Of a stretch of DNA of 64,000 nucleotides, positions 45,598-57,897 are shown piece by piece. The stretch's first letter is position 1. Every line of letters begins with the position of its first letter. The position numbers and the translations under genes are program-made. The stretch lies in NCBI GenBank assembly GCA_034770075.1, contig CM068388.1, positions 16,081,653-16,145,652 of the forward strand, given 5' to 3'. The stretch comes from Aralia elata. Taxonomy: Eukaryota; Streptophyta; Magnoliopsida; Apiales; Araliaceae. Under the pieces are notes generated by a model. That model was not told the DNA's origin, made no database searches, and saw only the letters and a list, made by a program, of their open reading frames with translations.

Positions 45598-46233
45598 TAG
45601 AAGATAATTTCCACCCCGGTGATTGTCACACCGGATTGGACTACACCATTTGAATTATTGTGTGACGCCAATGACTATGCAATTGGTTTAGTATTGGGAC
45701 AAAGAAAGGAGGAGATGTTTCAATCCATCTACTATGCAAGCAAAACATTGACAGGAGCACAATTAAATTACACGACCACGGAGAAAGAGCTATTGGCAAT
45801 TGTGTATGCATTTGATAAGGTCAGAGTTTATATAGTAGGAACAAAAGTAATCATGTTCACTGATCATGCAGCTATCAAATATTTGATCGCAAAGAAAGAT
45901 GCCAAACCACGATTGATAAGGTGGGTTCTCTTGCTTCAAGAGTTCGATCTAGAGATTCGAGATAGAAAGGGCACAAAAAATCAAGTTGTAGATCATCTTT
46001 CTAGACTTGAACATCCGGAATCTCAAAGTGGGGAGGATACTGAGATTAATGAGTCCTTTTCTGATGAACTATTGTTTGTAGTAATAAATGACATACCATG
46101 GTATGCCGACTATGTTAATTACATCGTTAGCCATGTGCTTCCCCCAGGAGTAAGTTATCAACAGCGCAAGAAGTTTTTACATAATGTAAAGAACTATCAA
46201 TGGGATGAACCTACCTATTTAAAGCATATCTAG
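45598..46233 (+). pseudogene. Athila RNase H
   Basis: The frame 45619-46233 gives ELLCDANDYAIGLVLGQRKE, IYYASKTLTGAQLNYTTTEK, VIMFTDHAAIKYLIAKKDAK and VVDHLSRLEHPE. The catalytic Asp in CDAND, the Glu in TEKELLA and the Asp in TDHAA are present. It ends at TAG 46231, just before the integrase start, in a different frame from the preceding RT fragment. Confidence 0.92.
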
Positions 46234-46238
46234 ATCAA

Positions 46239-47370
46239 ATGTTGAGAAGGTGTATTCCACGAGGAGAAACTGAACACATTTTACAAAAGTGTCACTCGTC
46301 AGTTTATGGAGGTCACTATGGGGGTGAACGAACTGCTGTAAAGATACTGCAATCAGAATTTTATTGGCCTACTCTCTTCAAGGATACACATAGTTTTGTG
46401 GCAAAGTGTGATAGTTGCCAACGTGTTGGAAATATTTCTAAGCGTCACGAAATGCCAATGAATACCATACTCGAGGTAGAAGTATTTGATGTGTGGGGAA
46501 TTGATTTTATGGGCCAATTTCCAATATCTCTGAACAAGCAATACATATTATTAGCAGTGGATTATGTGTCTAAATGGGTAGAAGCTACTGCATTGCCAAC
46601 AAATGATGCAAAGCTCGTGTTAAACTTTCTCTGGAAAAATATCTTTACAAGATTTGGTACTCTACGGGCAATTATCAGCGACGAAGGTACGCATTTCTTT
46701 AATAAATCATTTTCTGCTCTTCTTACTCGGTACAGGGTATCTCACAAAATGGCTACGACTTATCATCCATAAACAACGGGCAAGCTGAGATTTCAAATAG
46801 AGAGGTAAAAAGGATCTTGATCCAAACAGAAAAGATTGGTCCTTAAAACTTGATGATGCTTTATGGGCGTATAGGACAGCGTATAGAACTCCAATTAGGA
46901 TGTTACCGCACATATTGGTATTCGAAAAGGCATGCCATTTACCGGTGGAGTTAGAGCATAAAGCGTATTGGGCCATTAAAAAGCTAAATTTTGATTTATA
47001 TGCAACACGAGAAAAGAGATTGTTACAGTTAAATGAGATGGATGAATTTCATATTCATGTTTACGAGAATGCAAAGCTTTATAAAGAAAAGATCAAACGT
47101 TGGCATGACAAAAAAATAATTGAGAGAAAGTTCGAACCAGGGCAAGTAGTTCTTTTATTCAATTCACAGCTTATGCTATTTTTAGGGAAGCTAAAATCTA
47201 GATGGTCAGGACCATTTATCATCCAGAAAGTATTTCCACATGGGGCAGTAGAAGTTGCACCACTCCAATCTGATAGATCATTTATGGTTAACGGTCAGCG
47301 CCTCAAACACTACTATGGAGGAGATATCAATCAGAGAATGATCTCCATTTCATTAGCTGACCCAGATTAA
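46239..47370 (+). pseudogene. Athila integrase, broken once
   Basis: The HHCC finger (ILQKCHSSVYGGHYGGER and CDSCQR) starts the domain. The core has VWGIDFMGQF and AIISDEGTHFF for the first two acidic residues. A TAA at about 46770 replaces the Gln of TYHPQT, and a frameshift follows before the third acidic residue (QAEISNREVKRIL). The C-terminal part reads in frame 46900-47370 (PVELEHKAYWAIKKLNFD, KSRWSGPFIIQKVFPHGAVE) to TAA 47368. Confidence 0.92.
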
Positions 47371-47912
47371 TGAAGGGAGATAGTTGGGCTGAGACTATAA
47401 ATTAAGCGCTGCTTGGGAGGCAACCCAAATGTTTTTCATTTGTATCTTAGGATTAAAATAGAATATATATATATATATATATACACAAATATATTTTAGT
47501 TTAAGTAATTTTTCATAGTTTTGTAGGATTCTAACTCCAAGTAATGGAATAAGCAAAGAGAAACGAGAAAGAAATTGGAGCAGCTGGACAGGGGATGCGC
47601 GCCACGGCTTCCATAATTGCGCGTCGCAGCTACTAGTCATGAGCTGCAGCTCTTACATTGAGCGTTATGGCACTTGAGCATACTCCAGACTGCACGTAAA
47701 TTGTATTCTTATTTGGAAAGAAAATCTAGCATAGTTTAATTCTATTATAATTTTATTTTCTTATTTCCTTTTGCATGTTAATTTCTAACTTTTTAAGTTC
47801 AGTTATAAATCCAAGGTTAAATACAATTGCAATATCAGATCTTAATAGCACCCTATTGAGAGAAGAAATTGACTTGGGCAGCAAGAAGCTTTCAATTTAG
47901 GCTACATTCATA
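47371..47912 (+). other. Athila spacer between integrase and 3' ORF
   Basis: It begins with the conserved Athila segment around GGGAGGCAACCCAA (47416-47429), which recurs at 58035 and 61175 in the non-autonomous copies. An AT microsatellite lies at about 47464-47482 and a GC-rich patch at 47585-47640. No gene is seen. Confidence 0.7.
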
Positions 47913-48776
47913 ATGGTAGGGAAACGTCTAAGGCATAACAATTGCAGTCATTCTTCATTCAAGGTTTTCGTTGGTGACAAGTATGATACAGAGAAGTTTG
48001 TCAGTCGGGAAGCATCAATTTTTTATGAATTATCATTGGCACACTCGAATGGAATTGGCTTTTATCCCGACGAACATGTTGATAGCGGTGTTTTTGTGTT
48101 GATTAAGGCTAATAAATGGGAAGCCTTGACTGAGCAACCCGATGCCCCAGTTTCAGATTTGGTCGGGAGTTCTACGCTAACGCAATTAAAGCGGAGGCAA
48201 ACATAGTGAAAGTACGTGGAAAATTAGTGTGGTTCTCGCCATCAACAATCAATTCGTATTTTCGTCTTCTTGATTTGACTGGGGAGGAATATGAGAAATA
48301 TAGAGCTGGTGGAAATCAATGGCATAAGGTACTACAATGTTTATATAGGCCTTGTGCGGTTTGGGAAACAAATATGAGTAATGAGTTATATATTTCAACG
48401 ACTGAGTTGAGTGGATATGGCTTAGCGTGGTTCTACTTCATTTGCACTCGCTTGCTTCCATCCACAACACTTATAGAGTTAAATCGTGATCAAGCATCTC
48501 TATTTTATGCCATTGTAAAAGGAAAGAAAATAGATGTAGGACTCATAATCTATAATTCCATTCGCCAAGCTATGACTGGAGATTTTGTGAATGGTATGCC
48601 ACATCCATCGTTAATTCGCGGGCTATGTCTGGAGGCTAGAGTGAATGTAGGATTTGATGAAGAGCGCTAATCTCGCCAGGCACCTATCACGACTGAATTG
48701 ATGAAGAATTTTCAAATTTGGAATGGAGCAGACTCTCACCCTATTGGAGCAGGATTCATTACGAAGTAAAGATTAG
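47913..48776 (+). pseudogene. Athila 3' ORF (plant transposon protein, PF20167-like), part 1
   Basis: The frame opens MVGKRLRHNNCSHSSFKVFV. A 1-base loss near 48165 shifts it. The next frame restores FYANAIKAEANIVKVRGKLV and continues WFSPSTINSYFRLLDLTGEE, YIVKGKKIDVG-like (YAIVKGKKIDVGLIIYNSIR) and HPSLIRGLCLEARV. This is the putative plant transposon protein domain that Athila elements carry downstream of pol, in the position sometimes called env-like. No membrane segment is visible. A TAA lies at 48668, and the 4.0 kb solo LTR interrupts at 48777. Confidence 0.85.
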
Positions 48777-50089
48777 TGTGATGCCCCCAAATCTTTACAC
48801 TCCCCTATAGCAGATCTAGTGCTCACGTGAAACTATACAACTATAGATATTTAATAAAATATGACTTCTATCTATCCAAGGTTCACAGTATCCCATAACA
48901 GGTACTAGTTCCGGCCAGAACATTGTGTGTGTTTGGATACCCTCACTTAGATATATAGATTCATATTTTATGAATATCTCTTTCATATCAATATTACCTA
49001 TCTATCTGACATTCACAGTATTAATGATAAGATTGTTCATAGAACTGAGGGGCGCATTCCGGTAAAGATGTCACCTTACCGGCGCTCATTAAGTGTAACC
49101 CCAGAGCTTATAGGACTCTCAACATCATTCAGATACCCTCATTCAGATGTATAGTTCATATAGACACTGTATTTAACTTAGCACAACTATTCTAAAGAAT
49201 TTAAAGATCAGAGTATAACGCATTCTATGACATAAAGGATCATAATATGTTACATAATATTTTGTTCGGTTACATCATTCGTTATACTAAGTTATTACAA
49301 CAACAAGTCTTTAAAAGACTTAAAGTATTCAACAATAGAAATTAAAGCAAATAAGCATGGCTTTTTCTCTTGTTAGTCCCAGACGTGCCCGGGATATCAT
49401 TTAAAGCTGCAAAAGAAGATATGCGCAAGAATGAGCTAAAAATGCTCAGCAAGTTCATTTGAATATGTAAACACCATGTGTTTGATTTGAAAGATATCAA
49501 TAATGTATACTGAGGGTTCTGTATATGAACCATATATTTCATTTAGTTCTATCAGTCTTTAATGACTTAGAACCATTTGAGTTTTGGATATCTGGTAGGG
49601 GATCAGCCTCACCAATATCCTAGGAGTATGCATATCATCCTACCATTTGTGGTCAATATATTATCGACATTTATTGGCCTTCCTATGAAGGCATTTCCAT
49701 TTACTCAGTATAAGATGTCTTACCAAACAATTTGGTTTGACACAACAATTTACGCTCGAAGAAATAATATATGAATAATGATTCATTTCTTAAGTTATGC
49801 TGAACAAGAAGCAATAACTTCACAATAATTGGTAGTAAGATGTATAATACTTGCATAATATAAGTTGAGTAAGGTTAGGACACTTGCCTTAGCGTAGCTC
49901 ACTATAATTTAGTACAATCGGTCAACGTACGTAGTCTACGTATACCAATAATATGCGTTAGCACGTATATAAACATGTATCACGCTAATTCAAACAAGTT
50001 TCATTAAGGTTCGACGTTGATTCGGTATCTCGGTCGCGTCCTTAATGGCTAAACACATAGATTGTTCGATAAAACTTCATTTGGAAGCT

Positions 50090-50868
50090 TAATTATTAGT
50101 ATAAATAATTTATTTATTATTTATAATATTTTTTAGAAGCTTGGTATTATTTTTAAATAATTTTTAGAAGCTTGGAAGTATTTTTAAATAATTTTACAAG
50201 CTTAGGAATATTTTTAAATGATTTAATTATCATTTAGAATATTTTTAAAATATTTAATATGTTATTTAAATGATTTATTTATCATTTATAATATTTTTAG
50301 ATACTTAAACTATTATTTAAATGATTTATTTATCATTTATAATATTTTTAGAAAGATAGAATATTATTTAAATGATTTATTTTATCATTAATAATATTTT
50401 TAGACTTTATTTTATCATTAAAATAATTTATTTATTAATTATAATAATTTTCAAAACTTAATTTAATATTTAAATGATTTAATTATCATTTATAACATTT
50501 TTAAATACTTAATATATTATTTAAATAATTTATTTATCATTAATAATATTTTTAAATATTTAACATTTTATTTAATTATTATATATAATAATTTTATTTA
50601 CCTTAATATCATTTTTAAATAATTAATATAATTATTTAATAATTTAATATCATTTTTAAATAATTAAAACAATTATTAAATGATTTATCATAATTATTAT
50701 TTAATATTTAATTAAATTAAATAATAATTCAGAATATATAAAAATATTAAAAATAATTTTTTTATAATTAAAAATGAATTTTCGAATTTATTTATTAATT
50801 ATTAAAAATTATTTAATATTTATTTATTATTTTATAATTTATTTAATAAATTTTTATTTAATTTTATT
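50090..50868. repeat. AT-rich degenerate repeat inside the solo LTR
   Basis: Irregular copies of TTTAAATGATTTATTTATCA and ATAATATTTTTAGA, about 60-70 bp apart. Composition is almost pure A and T. Confidence 0.7.
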
Positions 50869-50874
50869 AAAAAT

Positions 50875-50900
50875 CCGTCGCTAAAGGGATTTAGCGACGG
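50875..50900. repeat. Perfect palindrome with 11-bp arms
   Basis: CCGTCGCTAAA, spacer GGGA, TTTAGCGACGG. A further half-copy CGTCGCTAAAGG lies at about 50941. GTCGCTAAA words are common at ends of plant DNA transposons, so a small insertion or capture is possible. Confidence 0.7.
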
Positions 50901-52129
50901 TCTGCATACGTTTAAAGGTTTCTGGGTTTGGTGATGCATTTCGTCGCTAAAGGTGTTCTTCATGAAGAACACTTGGTCAATGTCCAACAGTGACTTTTGA
51001 CCTCAAATTAATCTCAGCTCGTTTGATGTTTGTGTTTGATTTTTGTTTGTTGTTATAGCCAACATGGCAGTATACAACGGCATATCAAAATCTAACTCAA
51101 ATTATATCATATCATGCTAGAAATTTCAAGGTCAAACTACCCCGTTCATGATTGTTCTTGAGTTTCTGGGTAACCCAGAAACTCATCCAGTCATAACGGT
51201 CAACGCAATTTGACTGCTAAATCCGTTCGATTGATTGTTTGTTTATGTGTTTTAATGGTTCAAGATTAAAGTGTATATAGCATACAACAACTTTAAACCA
51301 ACAAACTACACAAAATATTTCATCTATGTCATTTCTGGGTTGATCAAAAGTCTAACATCAAACTGTCAGACATTCATATGATTTCTGGGTTACCCATAAA
51401 TCAGTCTATCATAGTCGGTCAATGAGTTTTGACCATTAATAACTTTCATCCTAGAGATAATTTATCCATTCTACAAGTCGGGTCTTAAAGCTAACATGGC
51501 ATACTATAGATTCATGCTTTAAAACACATCAAACAACCATTTTAAGCCGATCAAAAGTTCTGACAAAAAGGCTTGTCAGACTGTTCTTGACTGCCAAGAA
51601 CAGTTTGAGTTTTTGGCTTGATTTTCATATCTAGCTGTTATGTAAACATGTTTTAACCGCCCAGGTCACTTAATAACACATTAACAAGTATTCCTAAACA
51701 TCTAAAACACAAAAATTTTCCAGGCTTGAAGATCTAGCAACAAATTAGGGTTTATGCACCTTTTTCTTCAAATTTTTGATTTCTTCTTTCTGATTCTGAG
51801 CTTGTGGTTGCTAGGGCTTGTTTAGGCTGGTAATATAAGTGTATAGGTTTCAAAATTTCGTAGGTTAAATTATCAGAACCTCTTTCTATTTATAGCAACT
51901 TAGATTAGGGTTTCCTAGACTTTAATTTCCATTTTTGCCCTAAAAATATCTAACCTAGTTACTTGTGCTGCTTAGAATCAGATATTATTCACCTACTTAA
52001 GCTAGATATTTATAAATATCTGATTTTGTGTTCCTATCTTCACTTGATTGGTTTAAAATTTGATTTTTGATTTATTTACTTACTAATTAAACCTAGATTT
52101 TTGCTAATCATGATTAGGATGTTAATTTA

Positions 52130-52310
52130 GGTTTAGTAATACCCTAATTATGGTTATATATCATAATTAAGGTTTTACATTCATAAATTAGGGTTATTAA
52201 ATCAAATTAGGGTTTTAGGGTTTCTAATTAGGGTTTAGGGTTTTCAATTCCACAATTAGGGTTTTAATCTTCCGTTTAGGGTTTAGTTTAATCTTAATAA
52301 TTCATAATTG
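52130..52310. repeat. Cluster of TTAGGGTTT (telobox-like) words
   Basis: At least ten copies of TTAGGGTTT, TAGGGTTT or close variants occur in about 180 bp. On the LTR's own strand these read AAACCCTAA, the telobox of plant promoters. It lies about 240-420 bp upstream of the TATA box. Confidence 0.65.
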
Positions 52311-52778
52311 ATATTATGATTCATTATTTAAATCTTAATTACATCAATTAAGATTATTGTACAATAATTTGGGTTTTAATTAATCAATTCGGACAATTAT
52401 TATCAATCAGGGTTTTCAAATTAGGGTTTCTATTTCAGTTTAACATTTTAAACCCTATTTAACTTATTTTAGAATTTTATCAGTTAATATAATATTATAT
52501 TAATGTCGAAACACGACAAAGCACTTCGTCATTTCCAAGCACGACACAGCAGCTTACAAAAATAATTTGCCGAGACGCTTCTCGGTGAATTCGCCGGAAG
52601 CACGACAAATCATTTTGTCCGATTAAGCACGACACAGCTGCTTGGCGAAATTTTTTTTTATTTGACCTAATTGTTTAATAAAATACACAATCACATAATA
52701 TCAAGTCAGAACAAGAAATTTCATTTCATAATCACATAATTTACATTTACAAATCTTATTAGGGCTCGGAATATTACA

Positions 52779-53064
52779 ATTAGGGCGGAAATTATCGACC
52801 TCAGTCACTTTGATTGAATAACTACTTACAAAAGTTAGTGAGTTAGAGAAATTTTGGTTGGTAGCTTGTCGTAAATTGCATAAGTTTGACAAGTTAATGC
52901 ATAAAATGGACCATCAACTTGACCAAACAAAGGAAATCAATTTTGTTCTAACCCAATTGCTTGAAGAAGGAAGGTTCAACGATGTCACGCATTCTCCACC
53001 CTTTTCTAGACAGAGTGTCCAAAATAATCCGGAGGTCGAGGAAGTTTCATCCAATTCGCGATGA
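52779..53064 (+). pseudogene. Athila 3' ORF, part 2 (C-terminal end)
   Basis: The frame continues across the solo LTR once one ATTAG is removed. It reads LEKFWLVACRKLHKFDKLMH and MDHQLDQTKEINFVLTQLLE, an amphipathic segment likely to be helical or coiled coil, and ends at TGA 53062. Two stops precede it. Confidence 0.6.
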
Positions 53065-54108
53065 AGAAGGCCAAGGAAGTCCTCGTGCTTTAATTCTTTC
53101 TAATTATTACATTGAGGACAATGCTTGTTTCAAGCTTGGGGGGATGGTTTAGTTCATTATTTGGTTTAGTTTGTTATTTTATTTTATTTAGTTAGTTGCA
53201 TGCTAGAATGTTGGAATATTAGTTGAATAATTTCATTAGTAATTTAATATTGTTGCTTGATGGCTAGTGATAGTGTCTTGAATGTGGATTAAAGAGATGC
53301 ATGCAATTTGATTTTTAATTCGTTTTGGTTATACATGAGTTGCAGTCTTTGCATGATGATGTGTGGATTCTATAAGTTAAATAGGTAGAAAATTGTGAAA
53401 GGATTTGAAAATTGAAAGAAACTTATGCAGTCATGTGTCCATGGTAATCTTGTTGAGGCTGGAGAATATTTGAGTATATGATTGGTTTAAACTAAACTGT
53501 GGTATATCATAAGTTTAAGGGAGAAGCGAGATTAGTTTGTAGGAAGATTATGTGCTTATTGTTGGAAGAAATGTACGGTTGAGCTGGAGCATAAAACGCA
53601 CTCAATCAGATATATGTGAGGATGAGAAGGAGTATAAAATGCACTCGTCAACTTTGATTATTAAAAAAAAATAAAAATAAAAGTAAAAGTAAAATTAAAT
53701 TAAAAATATTAAAAATATTATTGTGAAGAATAATCATAGAAAATAATCTTACCGAGTTGGCTATTTTAATGTTTTGTTGATTCGCTGAACTTATGTGTTA
53801 CCATGATTAGTGAAAATTGATGTGCCTGGAAGGTTTCGAAGGTGGATCTAAGATTTCTATGGAATGTAGACTATGTGAATTCTTTTAAATTCTATCTATT
53901 GTAAGCTATAGGGGTTTATGTGCGTTTGTAGAGAGTACAAGTTGATGAATGATAATAAATTGGGTTAATTATCGAATTTGCATGTGTTGAATTGCGCAGA
54001 ATGAAATTGTCTTGAGGCCAAGTGTCAACTAACATTGTTTCATTACTGATGTTTCATGATTTAGTTGTAGATTTATTAAAGCTTTTTCTTGACGACAAGC
54101 AAATATTT
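53065..54108 (+). other. Athila 3' untranslated region
   Basis: ATTGAGGACAATGC at 53111 and AAGCTTGGGGGGA at about 53132 are typical Athila signals. Two hairpin-like words of the form GAGCRTAAAAYGCACTC lie at 53587-53603 and 53630-53646. No gene is seen. Confidence 0.7.
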
Positions 54109-54123
54109 AAGTTTGGGGGTATT
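54109..54123 (+). other. Polypurine tract of the Athila-type element
   Basis: AAGTTTGGGGGTA immediately precedes the 3' LTR start TGATGAG. Confidence 0.85.
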
Positions 54124-55412
54124 TGATGAGTAGGTTTTATACCTATTATTTAAATACTTTTAGGCTTAATAGTTTATGTGTTTTAAGTATTTTATGTTAT
54201 TTTATAGAATTTTTGTTTAATTTATTGTGTTTATTTATTTTGTAGGAATAAAGGAGTTAAATGGCAAAATCGTGAATATTTGAAGCAAATTGGGCGAGCA
54301 AGGAAGCAAGAAGAGAAAATGGACAAAGATTAGGGGCCGCGTCGATCACTAATGTAAGCTGCGGTGCAGATTATGGGTCGCGACGCTCAATTATGCGAGT
54401 CGCGACGCCTGAGGGTTTTCCCGCGCGCGTGCGACGCGTGTGAGCAGCGGAATTAGGGTTTTCTTCAGATTATATATATGGAACAATGCCAAAGAGAAAG
54501 GAGGACGGGTACAACATATAAAGGGTAGAATTATTCAATCTATCTGGAAAGAGGAAATTGAGGACTGAAGATTAAGATCTGAAGAATTAAAGCGGGAGCT
54601 AATCATCAGATTCTTTTCTTTCAACCCTCTTTTAGACTCTTCTGTTTATAATGACTATGATTGATGAGGTGTTGTTCTTTTCTTTATTCACGAACTAAAT
54701 TCCATATTCAAGATTGCAATGGAACCCGATGATTGGTTTTTATTAATCTATTGATTATTTAATTTCTATCAAATGTTTGCAAGATTGTTTATTATATTTT
54801 GGTTTGCACTCAATAGTTGTCTGGCCAACAATTAATCTATTGATCTAGATGAGATGGATACGTTGAATCTAGATTGGATGTGGAATATGATACATGTGTT
54901 GAAATAATTTATGTTAAGAATTACTATTCAGTTTGCATAAGGGATAGAAATATACCCAAGTGTCGCATGAACTTGTTACGAATTGCTAATTATAGTATCA
55001 TTGTTAATTATTCACATAGGAATATAGTGTTTTAATTAAGAATGATGACATTTATCTAATATTGAAATAAGTTAGATGAATACTTGTGAATTCTTGGTTA
55101 GCAATCTGCAATATTTGGTTGATTAAATAGCGTGTAGATGACTAAGAAACATCATCGGTGGAAATTGTAATCTTGATAACTTTATTTTTATAAATTATCC
55201 ATTATTATTTCTCTTATTAGTTTAGCTATTTGTGATTATGAAGCAATTATTTCTTGTTTAATTAGAATTTGGTTAATCTAAGGTTAGCTATTGGAGTAAT
55301 TAATTGATTTATGAGATTATTACTCGTGGGATCGACACTCCTTATCACTTTATTACTTGATTGACCGTGTATACTTGCCCGTAAAAGTTACTAGTATAGA
55401 TTTGGCCCATCA
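54124..55412 (+). repeat. 3' LTR of the Athila-type element
   Basis: It starts TGATGAGTAGGTTTTATACC and ends TTGGCCCATCA. It has the same layout as the 5' LTR, with TATATATA at about 54470-54479 and a GC-rich block upstream at 54337-54450. Confidence 0.92.
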
Positions 55413-56091
55413 GACCTTGTATGTTAGGAGATAAGCTGAAAGAACATATGGAGAATAAAAAAAAATATAAATATCTACAAATTTTATAAAGCTTAAAAAA
55501 CATGTGACAATAAAAGAGTGATGCAAACTTGCCAGTGAGTTTGGATTTCTTAGGATTTTCAAAAGTTCTAGAAAATTAAAAATAGTCAAAATTTGCATTG
55601 GAAGAACAGTTGTGAGCATAACGGACTAGGAATAACAAAAGAATGTGACATTTTCTTTTGAAAAATTACAACTTCATAAAATCTATCCAAACTTTCCAAC
55701 CTTATTCGTCACCAAGGGACACTAAATCATTTTGAACCACCGTTACTTCAAATATTTTAGGTAATTCTTAAAGTGGACTGACCTATGTACTATCCAAAAT
55801 TGCACTATCTGGATAAATAAGACTATCATTCTGCACAACCTTTTGTTCATTTGTTAAATCAGACTCAGTAATTATGGAAAATGTTTCGGATAAGCCCATA
55901 ATAGACTTAAAATCTTCAGGAAAAGGGTTTAAGTTTAAGCTCAATTTGACTCTCTTGCAAAGACTCAAATTGTGGCAGACTTGGTTTAGTTATAGGTTTT
56001 AATCTAGAGTAAGACTTTTAGATTATGGAGACCAACATCTTATTGACCTCATTCAAGTATTCAGTTTTATCCCAATTTTGACCAAAGTGAT
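55413..56091. other. Sequence flanking the Athila and the tandem LTR element; no recognised gene
   Basis: On the minus strand, frames 55968-55783 (LNPFPEDFKSIMGLSETFSI) and 55619-55410 are open but match no family I know. This may be internal sequence of the minus-strand element whose 3' end lies at 27023-28967. It is bounded on the right by TGATGAATG at 56092, with GTGAT just before it. Confidence 0.4.
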
Positions 56092-57897
56092 TGATGAATG
56101 TGTTTTATACACACAATTTGGGTACTTTTGGCCTTGATAATTTGTAAGTCTTTGGGTACTTTATGTGGTTTTATTGTATTTTTATCTTATTTTTAGATAT
56201 TGTGGTTTTATATTGTTTTTATATATTTTGTATTTTTTTATGTCTTTTTACTTAATTTTGTAGGAAATAAAGCAAAGCCATTTGAACGTCAACACTTTGG
56301 TGCCTTGTTTGCAATATTTGAGCTTCCGATGGACATAGTAGCTGCTTGCGGCTCAATTTCAACCATGATCCAATCCATATCTCTCATAACTCAAAGAACG
56401 AAAGTTATAGATATTTTCTTTAGCTTTCCGGAACATCTTAAATCATCCCAACGCGAGGTCGTATGAGAACGTTATGGTCGTTTTACCAACAGATTTGGCA
56501 TGTATTTTACACAGCAATGATTTTGAGCATAATTTCACCCTTGCGCCAGCCATTATCTGGCCGAACTTTAGTTATGGAAGTTGCGGAGCTACTTCTTAGC
56601 TTTCCATAGCCACTTGAATCGCCTTATTTTGAGTTCGTATGAGAAAGTTATAGCCATTTTACCTTAAGACATCAAAGCTAAGTCGGGTGACAGCACGCTG
56701 GCGCGGGCGCACCAGGTAGTGCGCGGACGTGCCCAATGGCTGTTGGGCAGCGCCAGATTTCACAATTTTTAGCACCTTTTGGTCATTTTTGGTGGGCTAA
56801 GCTAGGGCTTTGCATTGGGCACTATAAATATAACATGTAGCCTCCATTTTATGGGATCTTTAGACTTGTAAAATCAGATTTAGAGAGAGAGAGAGGAGGC
56901 TTGGAGCAAAAAGAGGGAGGCCATAGCCATTGGCCATGGTTCTTCTAAAGCTTGGAGGAGCTTCAATGGAGGTGCTTCAATGCAGTTTCATCCAACAACA
57001 ATGGGGAAGCCATCCTTTATCTTTCTTTTTCCTCTATGTAATTAGTTTTTAATCTAAGATTGTAATTCAACCCATTGCTTATTTGAATTGATTTCTCTTC
57101 CTTTGATTATTATTACTCATATGAATTGGTTATCATAAGCTATGCTTATAGATTAATTGCTTGGCTCGTAATTACCTTGGGAACCTATATGAAATTGACG
57201 AATGGATTATAGTGTTGAGACCTAGTTGTGATATCATGCGAAAGTTAAAGATTGTTGTGGGTGAAAAATTTAGTGACGTGTATCTTGTTGATTATTCTCA
57301 ATGATACTTGATAGTATTTAGGATAGACATATACCTAGATACCGTGTGCAACTAATTAAGAATCTAATTTTAATGACTTCCTATATGAAATTTGGTAATT
57401 GAAAGGGTGGTTAATGAGATTTGGTGACATGTGTCTTGTTAATTATTCTTGAAATTGGTCTCTTAATAGTGCGTAGGATGGACATATACCTACATGCCGC
57501 ATTAGGAAGATTTGTAATTGACCATCGACAGAGGCTCTTACGTAATTGTGATTTCTTGGATGTCAATTATATGTGGTTAATTGATCTAAAAAGGGAGTTA
57601 AGATATTTAAACAAAGCATTGCACGCCAAGTGTTTGACAAAATGCTTGAACGAGAAAAATTGTAATCTTAGATCTTTATCTATATATTTTTGTTATTTAT
57701 ATTCCATGCAATTTAGATGTAACCTTTATCTATCACTTGAATTAAAGAGTTTGATTTAGATCGAGTTGATATTGAGTTAGTACTCGTGTATACATTAGAG
57801 TTAATTCCATGTGGGTTCGACAACTCTCTCTTATCACTTTATTACTTGTTGACCGCGTATACTTGCGTGTACTTTTCGGTTGCAAAATTAACCAATA
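56092..57897 (+). repeat. LTR 1 of the tandem element
   Basis: It starts TGATGAATGTGTTTTATACA and ends near ACCAATA. ACTATAAATATA at 56821-56832 is the TATA box, with a GC-rich block (CTGGCGCGGGCGCACCAGG) upstream at 56698-56755. Short ORFs at 56200-56466 and 57421-57759 recur in all LTR copies with stops and are not genes. Confidence 0.88.

Larger units (their letters stand above)
48777..52778 (-). repeat. Solo LTR, 4002 bp, Tekay-like ends, TSD ATTAG
   Basis: Plus-strand ends are TGTGATGCCCCCAAAT and CGGAATATTACA, matching in style the Tekay LTR ends in this window. ATTAG flanks both sides (48772-48776 and 52779-52783). On the minus strand a CTATAAATAG box lies at 51888-51897. Inside are a ~0.8 kb AT-rich stretch of repeated words, a perfect 11-bp hairpin and a cluster of TTAGGGTTT words. 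No gene domain is seen. Confidence 0.9.
28968..55412 (+). mobile_element. Athila-type Ty3/gypsy retrotransposon, split by a Tekay element and a solo LTR
   Basis: LTRs of 1291 and 1289 bp bound the element. A PBS of the Athila style (TGGCGTCGTTGCCGGGGA), gag, protease, RT, RNase H, integrase, a 3' ORF and a PPT follow in order on the plus strand. Removing the two insertions (32620-44505 plus one TSD copy; 48777-52778 plus one TSD copy) leaves about 10.5 kb, the usual Athila size. All genes carry stops or frameshifts. The flanks GAGAC and GACCT do not match as a 5-bp TSD, so either the TSD has mutated or the element is recombinant. Confidence 0.92.
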
